Source of the DNA: Manihot esculenta
Lineage: Eukaryota > Streptophyta > Magnoliopsida > Malpighiales > Euphorbiaceae
Length of the DNA stretch: 64,000 nucleotides
Direction of reading: 5' to 3'
Assembly (NCBI RefSeq): GCF_001659605.2
Contig: NC_035161.2
Span: 29,497,691 to 29,561,690, forward strand
The notes below the pieces were generated by a model, which saw only the letters and a program-made list of their open reading frames with translations, was not told where the DNA came from and did no database searches. Both the position numbers and the translations under genes were made by a program. Position 1 is the stretch's first letter. Every line of letters starts with the position of its first letter. This document shows positions 55,541-64,000 of the stretch, in pieces.

Positions 55541-56929
55541 TTGAAATTTCTCAATGATTGTTTTATTTTCTCTAAAAAAGAAATTGGAGAGAAGTTTATT
55601 AATAGAAGGAATGAAATTTCAAATATGTCCTAATACTATTCTTGGAGAGTCAAATGAGATAATTTTTATTCAAATTAATTCCTGAATTTCTCATATAAGT
55701 TCAGAATAGCATTATCCTAAGAAAATATCATTCGTAATAAGATATTAATTTTATATTTTTAAAATTAAAATTATTTATTAAATTTTAAGAAAAATAGTTC
55801 TTAGTAGTCGCTTTGAAAAATTGATTTTATGGATTTAATGGTGTGGCTTTTGGTTCTTCTAGATTCATTTAAAGGCCATTGTTAGCAACTTATTTATTTA
55901 TTTTTTAATTGATAATATGGTTTATATTCATCGATGGTAAATGTAGAAATTTAGGTAAAGGTTCAATTTAAATAAGTGATTTTAAAAAATAAATATATAT
56001 TTAAATATTTTAAACTTGAGGGCAATGTATTTCTAAAATTTTATTTAAAAAGAGAGGCTAGTACTTATTTTGAAGGAAACAATCCTTCCGTTCTTGTTAT
56101 GCATAAAAATGAATCAATTTATATAGAAGAATGCTCCCTTAATTAATGGAAAACTCTGCTGCGATAATATTTTAATAAATATTGTTAATTAATTGATATT
56201 TTAATATTAATATTAATTAATTATGTTATAAATTAAGTAAAATTAATTCTGATATATTTTATACACATCATCGTTATGATATATTTTATATGCATCATCC
56301 CACTCAAAAATAAAAAAATTGTATTAACATGATTGGCGTTAACCTGAAAAGCTCATGCATTCAAAACCAAAACAACCATAAAAATATACATAAACCATAT
56401 TAAAAGTAGCAATTTATATTCTTTAATAGATTTTATGCCCGGAAAAACTCAAGTAAATAGCTAGGTACAAAACCCTGCATTAAAACACCAATCTTTCGCG
56501 AACAATGCATAAGCAATTGCACGCAATTTGATTTTGATGTTTTAAACAACCTCCTCCCCTGTTATACATTAAAATATAATTCTCTAAATAACAGAAAAAT
56601 TACAATTAAGTGGATGATACATGAAAAGCCGGTTTCCTAATGAACAACATGCACATACGAACACAATTAATTTGGAAATTTTAAATTTATGATTTTTTTT
56701 CACTCTTAAAGATACTTCTTTTATTAAGGCTATTACCTGATAGACTACTATTAGAAGAAAATTATTTTAATATATTATGAATCCTAGAAAATAGAGGGAG
56801 GCCCTACCTATCTTTAGAGTTCATTTCAATATATTTTGAATACAATTACTTTATTTTTAAAAATCTTACCTTTAGAGTGCTAGTTATAGGACGCCCTACC
56901 TTTAGAGTTCTTACCTTGGAGGTGTGTCT
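55541..56929. other. AT-rich intergenic DNA shared with copy A
   Basis: No gene. It matches 21010-22335 with small indels. Confidence 0.65.
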
Positions 56930-57496
56930 ATAAAGACCTTACATTGATGGTCCTTCATTTGAAAGGTTTGACCTTGGTGGTCTTTCTTTTGGAAGATCTG
57001 ACATTGGTGATTTGCTCTTTTCGAAGGTCTGGCCTTAGTGTTTTTTCTTTGAAAAGTTTAACATTGGTGGTCTGCTCTTTTGAAAGGTCAGACCTTGGTG
57101 GTCTTTCTTTTGAAAGGTCTGATTTTGGTGGCCTACACTTGTGGAATGTTTGACCTTGGTGGTCTTCTTTTTAGAAGGTCTAACCTTAATATTCCTCCTT
57201 TAGGAAATCTGACCTTGGTGGTTTGCTTTTTTAAAATGTCAGACTTTGATGGTCTTTCTTTTAAAAGGTATGACCTTGGTGGTTTTCTTTTTGAAAGGGT
57301 CTAACCTTACCGGTGTTCCTTTGGAAGGTTAGACCTTGGTAGGCTACTTTTTGGAAGGTCAAACCTTGCTAGTCTTCCTTTTGAAAAGTCTGATCTTAGT
57401 AATTTTCTTTTTGAAAGGTTTTTTTGAAAAGTCTGATCTTGTTGGTTTTCTTTTTGAAAGGTCTGACTTTGGTGGTCTACTTTTTTAGAAGGTTTG
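56930..57496. repeat. 30-bp minisatellite, copy B, left part
   Basis: The same unit family and local order of variants as 22340-22960, which supports common descent. It is interrupted at 57497 by the solo LTR. Confidence 0.88.
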
Positions 57497-59615
57497 TGTA
57501 ACGACCCGGATACCGGACCGCTACCGACGCTAGGATCCAGGTCGACTTAAGGTCGCCGGGACTCGTAGCAAGCCTGCTATTCTCACTGAATACCTGTACA
57601 TTCCCATATATGATCATACATTTTTTGTAAAACATAAAATTGTGCTCTGAACCAAGGTTCAACCTGTGCATGCACTATCTCTGTAGTATAGAACCCCTTA
57701 CTAGAGCCCTCATCATTGCTCTAGACGGGTTAAAACTCATACAATGTTAAACCTGGTGATCATACTCATAAAACATTTCAATAACATATTTACAAAAATA
57801 GACCATGTATACAAAAGGGATTTACAACACAACTGGGTCAAGCACAATACTAATACATCTCTTCACAATATTACATGTCCACACTAAGCTATTACACATC
57901 TCTTTACTCTTCCTGTACCCTGCTGACTCCCCTTTGAACTCTGATCATGCAAGACTGGGATTAAGGAGAGGGATGAGCTATACTAGCCCAGTGAGTAGAA
58001 CAGTAAAACATGTTAATAAACATGCTCATATAAAATGCATCATATCACTGACAATTCACAGCAAAGATGGATGTGTCACCAATAGTCCCGACATATTAAA
58101 CTCATGCCAGGGCGTAGAATGGGCACCTGGTCTTCCTCATACCTCGTGCCAGGACGTAGAATGGGCACCTGGTCTTTCTCATAGCTCGTGCTAGGGCGTA
58201 GAATGGGTACCTGGTCTTTCTCATAGACTAATGGCTAATCCATTATCCATCCACATCAACAATATAGAATGCAATACAACATCTTCGTGATTTCTAATGC
58301 AATCAACCTATTGCATATTCATGGTGCATGAAACATGCTAAAAGCATTTGATTTCTCAATGAAAACGATTAAGTTTAGTTCCACTCACCTCAGGCTGACT
58401 CTGAATACTCTGAAGCAGTGCTCACTGCTGATCTCTTTGGTTCCTCTGGTCCGTTCCTACACAGATGGACTCAAATGAGGGACCAAACTAGCTCAAGAAC
58501 ATTTCTGTAATACTCCCAAAAACCCCCTAAAACATCCTAAAACAATCAAGGAAAACATGCAAAAGAAGGCTGGACAGGGCACTTTCGGCGGCCGAAAGTC
58601 CCTTCTAGAGATGAAACTCAGGCACTTTCGGCGGCACCTTCGGCCGTCGAAAGTCCTCCCAGAGACGAAACTTATGCATGTTCGGCAGCACTTTCGGCGG
58701 CCGAAACCCCCCTCCAGAGACAAAAGTCCAAACTTTTGGGGGCGAGCTTAGGTAGCCGAAACCACCTCCTTAGCATGTTCGGCGGCCGAACCTTCCTTCG
58801 GCGGCCGAACCTTCCTTCGGCGGCCGAACCTTCCTTCGGCGGCCGAAACTGGATTCTCCAGTAAGGCAGAAACTTGTTCTGCTTCATGCAAATCTTACCC
58901 AACTTCACTCAAACATGCAAACCACAATTCCACAACCTGCATATACTCAAGTATAGGAACAAAGGGGTCCAAAACTAACTTAAAACCCTAACAAACAACA
59001 CCTAAACATGCTTTGACCATAAATCAACTTAAAACTAAACATGCATCTCTACCCATAAAACTCCATAAAATCTTCATAAATCATGAAAAGAAGTTCAGGA
59101 TCTTCACTTACCTCTTAAAAACAAGAAGAGAAACGATCCCAACGTGGAAATATGGAGAAAAACTCTCTCAAATCTCCAAGCTTCAAAACTTTGGTTTTTA
59201 GTTCAAAACCTTCAAACAATCATGAAAACTTATCAAAACTTTGCAAGATTTGAAGAAAACATGAAGATCACCCAAGGAAGATCATGGTCTCACTTCTGTC
59301 TGTGGATGGAAAGAAAATCTTATCCATTCACCGACCTAGGGCCTTTTATAGGTGGCTGGCCAGACCACCTTCGGCGGCCTAACGTGAATCCAAACTCATG
59401 CATGTTCGGCGGCCGAACTTCACCTTCGGCGGCCGAACCTGGGATTTCTTCCTTGGTTCTTTTCTTTCAAAAACTCATTTTCTTTTACACTTAAAACATT
59501 AAAACATACTAAAATGCTTTAGAAAAACATATCTAATACCCTTCTAGAGGGTTCCAACATCCGAGATTCCACCGGACTGTAGAATTCTGATGCAGGACTC
59601 TAGCCAGGTATTACA
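57497..59615 (-). mobile_element. Solo Ty3/gypsy LTR
   Basis: 2119 bp from TGTAACGACCCG to GGTATTACA, flanked by 5-bp TSD GTTTG (57492-57496 and 59616-59620). It is related to, but clearly diverged from, the chromovirus LTRs (same ends, same TTCGGCGGCCGAA clusters at 58580-58850 and 59370-59440). No internal region: the product of LTR-LTR recombination. Confidence 0.93.
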
Positions 59616-61830
59616 GTTTGACCTTAGTAGTCTTAGGTCTGACCTTAGTGTTCCTTCTTTGGGAGGTCTAACCTTAGTGGTCTGCTCTTTTGGAAGGTCG
59701 GACCTTATTGGTCTTCCTTTTGAAAGGGTCTGACCTTGCTAGTCTTCCTTTTGGAAGGTTTGGCCTTGTTATTCTTTCTTTGAAAGGTCTGATCTTGGTG
59801 GGTTACTCTTTTGGAAGGTCAGACCTTGCTAGTCTTCTTTTTGAAAGGTCAGCAAGGTCTGACCTTAGTAGTTTTTTTTTTTTTTTGAAAGGTATGACTT
59901 TGGTGGTCTACTCTTTTGGAAGGTTTGACCTTGGTAGTCTTCCTTTTAGAAGGTCTAACCTTAGTGTTCTTCATTTGGAATGTCTGACCTTGATAGTTTG
60001 CTCTTTTGGAAGGTCGGACCTTAGTAGTCTTCCTCTTGAAAAGTTTGACCTAGCTGATCTTCCTTTTGAAAGGGTCTAACCTTATTGGTCTTTTGGAAGG
60101 TCTAATATTGGTGGTCTATCCTTTCGGTTTTACCTTTTCGACCTGACCTTAGTGGTTTTCCCTTCAGACCTGACCTTAGTGGTTTTCCTTTCCGACTTGA
60201 CCTTAGTGGTCTACCCTTCTAGCTTGACTTTAGTGGTTTTTCCCTTAGTGGTCTTCCTTTTGAAAGGTTTGACCTTGGTGGTCTTCCTTTTGAAAGCTCT
60301 CACTTTGGTAGTCTGCTCATTTGGAAGGTCTGACTTTGGTGATCTGCTCTTTTGGAAGGTCTAACCCACAGGTCCAACCTTGATGGTTTGTTCTTTTGGA
60401 AGGTCGGACCTTGGTGGTCTTCCTTTTGAAAGGGTCTGACCTTGCTAGTCTTTTTTTTAGAAGGTCTGACCTTAGTAGTCTATCCTTTCAATTTTATCCT
60501 TTCGACTTGACCTTAGTGGTCTACCTTTCTGGCCTAACCTTAGTAGTCTGCCTTTTCAGGTCTTTACTCATCTGACCTTGTCCTTCCGACCTCACTTTAG
60601 TGGCTTGCCCTTCCAGCCTAATCTTAATGGTTTGCTCTTCCGAGTCTTACCTTAGTGAGACTTTTTTCTTTGAGATTTTTCTTTTAGAAGGTCTAGCCTT
60701 AGCATTCTTCCTTTGGAAGGTCTGACCTTGGTAGTCTTCCTTTTGAAAAGGTCAGACCTTGTTGGACTTCCTTTTAGAAGATCTGACCTTGGTGGTTTAT
60801 CCTTTTGACTTTGCCATTCCGACCCAATCTTAGTGGTCTGTGCTTTCAGCCTAACCTTGGTGGTCTATCCTTTTGGCTTTGCCATTCTGATCTAATCTTA
60901 GTGGTCTATATTTTTAGCCTGACTTTAGTGGTCTGACTTTCCAAGTCTTACTCTTCTGGTCTTATTCTTTCGACCTGACCTTAGTGGTTTGCCCTTTGAT
61001 GGTCTTCCTTTGAAATATTTGACTTTGGCGGTCTGCTCTTTTACAAGGTCTGACCTTGGTGGTCTTCCTTTTGGAAGGTTTAATCTTAGTGTTCTTCCTT
61101 TGGAAGATCTAACTTTGGTGGTCTAATCTTTTGGAAAGTTTGACCTTGGTGGTCTTCCTTTTGGAAGGTCTAACCTTAGTATTCTTCCTTTGGAAGGTCT
61201 GACTTTAGTGGTATACTCTTTTGGAAGGTCTAATCTTGATGGTCTTCCTTTTAGAAGGTCTAATCTTAGTGTTCTTTCTTTCGAAGGTTTGATTTTAGTG
61301 GTCTGCTCTTTTGAAAGGTTTAATCTTGATTGTCTTCCTTTTGGGATGTCTAACCTTAGTATTATTCCTTTGGAAGATCTGACTTTAGTGATTTGCTCTT
61401 TTGGAAAGTTTGGCATTGTTGGTCTTTCTTTTGAAAGGTCTAACCTTAGTATTCTTCATTTGGAAGGTCTGACTTGGTGGTATACTCTTTTGAAAGATCT
61501 GATTTTGGCAGTATACTCTTTTGGAAGGTGTAATCTTAGTGGTCTTTCTTTTAGAAGGTCTAATATTAGTGTTCTTTCTTTGAAAGGTCTTATTTTAGTG
61601 GTCTGCTCTTTTGGAAGGTCTGATCTTGGTGGTTTTCCTTTTGTAAGGGTCTGCCTTTGTTGTTGCTCTTCCATTTGAAAGGTCTGTCTTGGTGGTTTGC
61701 ACTTTCGGGTCTTGCCCTTTCGGGTCTTACCCTTTCGGGTCTTACCCTTTCAGGTCTTACCCTTCCGACCTAATTTTAGTGATCTGTCCTTCCAATTTGA
61801 TCTTAGTAGTCTGTAGTCTGCCCTTTCAAA
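59616..61830. repeat. 30-bp minisatellite, copy B, right part (expanded)
   Basis: About 2.2 kb of ~30-bp units (AAGGTCTGACCTT / GGTCTTCCTTTTGG), more degenerate around 60100-60640 where CCGACC(T) variants appear. Together with 56930-57496 the array is over four times longer than in copy A. Frames of 64-162 codons on both strands are repeat artefacts. Confidence 0.9.
61703..61765. repeat. 15-bp sub-repeat at the end of the minisatellite
   Basis: Four perfect or near-perfect units of CTTTCGGGTCTTACC. The period is half of the 30-bp unit, suggesting that the minisatellite is built from a 15-bp ancestor. Confidence 0.85.
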
Positions 61831-62284
61831 TCTAATAAGAGGACGACGTCGTTTTATGAAGGTGAAAGTACGCTGACAAGTACAGTGGCACACAGATAGG
61901 AAGCTAATGATTACAGGCATTGCAAAGATAGGAAAATCATGCAAGAGGGATAGCAGAATGAGATCATGCGGAAGAGTATGAATGCAATTTCATAGACTGC
62001 ACAGAAAAATAATAAACACAGCTGGTTAAAAGATAAAAAAATCATAAAAGGAGAATATATCTTGAAAATAATATATCTGGAAGAGAATGGGTAGAATAAA
62101 AACGAACATTCGCAAAGTAAAATTAACACTATTTATATTTTTTTAAATTGAAACTGAGTTTTATTATATATATATATATATTATGACACTATAGAAAATA
62201 TAATACAGAATAAGATAAAAATGCATCAAAAAATTATAAAAATGAATCCCAAAAACAAACAACATTTAGAAGCATGAGCTTATT
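61831..62284. other. Intergenic DNA, no gene
   Basis: No gene seen. It contains a TA dinucleotide run at 62165-62182. Confidence 0.6.
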
Positions 62285-62380
62285 CTGCAGTTCACTGGAA
62301 AAACTTGTGTCAGTCTAAATGGAATGTCACTTATCACTCTTGATCTTAGAAAAAATAGTATTCGATTTTACTTTTTTCTT
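62285..62380 (-). pseudogene. C-terminal relic of another CrRLK1L gene
   Basis: The minus strand from 62380 to 62327 encodes KKKVKSNTIFSKIKSDK-stop, matching the CrRLK1L C-terminus EKVKSGAIFSEINNPTGR-stop at the same place. The 3' flank 62285-62326 (GCAGTTCACTGGAAAAACTTG...) also matches the 3' flank of copies A and B (GCAATCCACCGGAAAAACTGA). Upstream coding sequence is absent. This is a broken third unit of the tandem array. Confidence 0.68.
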
Positions 62381-63085
62381 ACTTATATCACCTAACATCT
62401 TAATTTAAGAGTTTAATATAAACTCGACCTCCTTTAATATTCATTTAATAGAAAAGGCATAGCAATTCTTTTATTTAATTGCATTCGCAAACTTAATCAG
62501 CAAGTAAATATATCTGAGTAAATTTAAAAAATTTCAAATTTTATTTCTTTAATTCTCAATCATAAATTTTAAAAAAAAATTGTATTTAATTGGTAACCTA
62601 CAAAGACGATTTTTATATTTTTTAATAAATAATGTGGTACATTTTATTTGTTTATTAAATTTTTAAAGCAAAGCAGGCAAGAAGGAATACAGATCAGCTT
62701 ACTATTTTATTTGATTTCCAGATCAGATCCCAGTATTTGATGTATCAATTAGAAATTTTATATAATATCCCTGTCTTCTGAGTTTCCGATCGTCCACTAC
62801 GGCAACTGCATGGTTAATATTATATGATATTTATAATTTATTTGGAAAAAAATCCTTAAGAAATTATGATCAATTTCACTACGTGGCAAAATAGTATGCC
62901 AAATTTAACGATTATAATAATTAAAATATAATATTTTTTTAATGACCAATAAAATATCAACGAAGGTTGTAGTGTAATGTAATCCATGACGATTGAAATG
63001 GTTTTGTGGTTCGAGGAATCACATGAAGCGTTAACTGGGAGCTTCAATAAAAGTGAAGGAAACCACCGGCTCTGTCCCTGTCTCC
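62381..63085. other. Intergenic region upstream of BAHD gene
   Basis: AT-rich, no gene. An ACGT-core element (CTACGTGGCA, 62879-62888) and several TATA-like words at 62915-62940 lie within about 210 bp of the ATG at 63086. Their role is not shown. Confidence 0.5.
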
Positions 63086-64000
63086 ATGGCATCCCCTGAC
63101 TCAGTAAGAGTACTTGAGGTCTGCCAGGTGGCTGCGGCCAGTGGCTCACCAGAGTCAGCCACCGCGTTATCCCTCCCTATAACATTTCTTGATGCAAGAT
63201 ATTTCAAGTTTCCTCCAGCTGAGCGCATCTACTTTTTCAAGCTCCATGGATCAACCCCAACCTTTTTCCATTCTGTACTTGTTCCGACACTCAAACACTC
63301 ACTCTCGCAGACCCTCCGCCACTTCCTTCCTCTCGCTGGCCACCTCACTTGGCCACCTCATTCTCCCAAACCCATTATTCTCTACTCTCCAAATGATGCT
63401 GTTTCGCTTACAATTGCAGAGTCTGACGCCGATTTAGATCGCTTGGTAGGCGATGAAATCCGCGAAGCTTCTGAATCATGTCTTTGTGTGCCTGAGCTGC
63501 CAATATCAGACACAAAAGCATCTGTAATTGCTCTGCAAATAACGCTTTTTCTTAATAAAGGGTATTCCATTTCCATTGCTATGCACCACGCAGTTGTAGA
63601 TGGAAAGACAGCTTCTATGTTCCTCAAAGCATGGGCTCATCTATGCAAAAACACTTCAAAAGGACAAACTTTCACTTTGTCGCCGGAACTGACACCGTCT
63701 TTTGACCGATCGACTATCAAAGATCCAGATGAGCTCGAGTCATTTTACTTGAATCATTGGGTAGCTACCACCAAATTAGACTCGAAATCCAACCCAAGAA
63801 GCTTAAAATTACTGCCAAATCTTTTAGGAGTGCCACCCAAATTAGTTCGAGCCACATTTCAGTTGAGTCGTGAAAACATAGAGAAGCTCAGGGAAGCCGT
63901 AGTCAGCTACCACCAGCATGGAGCTGCAGGGCTACAACCTACGAGAGAAGTTCGTTTATCTACATTTGTACTTACATGTGCTTTTCTGTCAGTTTGCCTG
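63086..64000 (+). CDS. BAHD acyltransferase (malonyltransferase-like), 5' part
   Basis: Open for 305 codons from ATG 63086 to the window end; an in-frame TAA lies upstream with no other ATG between. The start reads MASPDSVRVLEVCQVAAASG. Then come ITFLDARYFKFPPAERIYFF, SQTLRHFLPLAGHLTWPPHS and the catalytic BAHD motif HHAVVDG, with H168 as general base and D172. Family enzymes move an acyl group from acyl-CoA to alcohols or amines in the cytosol. The LSLPITFLD...PPAERIYFF opening is typical of the clade holding anthocyanin and phenolic-glucoside malonyltransferases, so malonyl-CoA is the best guess for donor. Usual length is about 450-470 residues; the DFGWG motif and C-terminus lie beyond the window. 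Substrate unknown. Confidence 0.9.
   Translation, partial: MASPDSVRVLEVCQVAAASGSPESATALSLPITFLDARYFKFPPAERIYFFKLHGSTPTFFHSVLVPTLKHSLSQTLRHFLPLAGHLTWPPHSPKPIILYSPNDAVSLTIAESDADLDRLVGDEIREASESCLCVPELPISDTKASVIALQITLFLNKGYSISIAMHHAVVDGKTASMFLKAWAHLCKNTSKGQTFTLSPELTPSFDRSTIKDPDELESFYLNHWVATTKLDSKSNPRSLKLLPNLLGVPPKLVRATFQLSRENIEKLREAVVSYHQHGAAGLQPTREVRLSTFVLTCAFLSVCL

Noticed and set aside
59690..61678. Leu/Ser-rich or Lys/Arg-rich repeat proteins in the 30-bp minisatellite
   Set aside because: Open frames on both strands follow from the 30-bp period; the peptides differ between paralogous copies in length and frame.
62856..63228. Minus-strand frames near the BAHD start
   Set aside because: They overlap the start of the BAHD coding sequence, whose plus-strand protein has clear family motifs.

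Overview
The window reads as nuclear DNA from a eudicot plant. It holds intron-less CrRLK1L (FERONIA-type) receptor kinase genes, a BAHD acyltransferase, four families of plant LTR retrotransposon, hAT-type non-autonomous transposons and very AT-rich intergenic DNA. The LTR families with clustered CGGCCG palindromes make me think of Euphorbiaceae (for example cassava or rubber tree). That is recollection, not something the sequence proves.

Host genes are few. Two near-identical CrRLK1L genes lie on the minus strand at 13860-16517 and 45336-47978. Each is followed to the right by the same series of blocks: promoter, AT-rich block, a ~1 kb conserved block and a 30-bp minisatellite. Together these form a tandem segmental duplication with repeat spacing of about 31.5 kb. 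Two relics show that the array was once longer: a CrRLK1L-like upstream region at about 44.83-45.18 kb, and a decayed CrRLK1L C-terminus at 62.33-62.38 kb. At the right edge a BAHD acyltransferase starts at 63086 (+) and runs out of the window.

The rest is mobile DNA, much of it nested. 1-13.65 kb: a minus-strand Ty1-copia element, cut at 1267 by a Ty3 LTR and split in gag by an 8.1-kb Athila-like element (4928-13020, TSD GTAAA) that has kept gag-protease but lost RT, RNase H and almost all of integrase. 24545-31657 (TSD GGTTC): a non-autonomous Tat-like LTR element on the minus strand that carries a presenilin gene fragment, other possible host fragments and two tandem arrays, inserted into an older RNase H-like (RVT_3) remnant. 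34037-43405 (TSD TTATT): a complete Ty3 chromovirus on the minus strand, inactivated by three in-frame stops and an Asp-to-Asn change in protease. 43826-44296: a 471-bp hAT MITE (8-bp TSD). 50130-52256: a 2.1-kb hAT-like element (8-bp TSD) that has captured intron-containing DNA of an NPH3/RPT2 (BTB) gene; the paralogous segment near 18.1 kb preserves its empty site. 57497-59615: a solo Ty3 LTR (TSD GTTTG) inside the minisatellite.

Most likely order of events: CrRLK1L tandem duplication with partial loss of units, then separate colonisation of the copies by hAT and LTR elements. LTR pairs differ by only about 0.6-1.3 % by eye, so the LTR insertions are recent. I saw no tRNA or rRNA gene and no CRISPR array. 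All comparisons are by eye, without alignment or database search.
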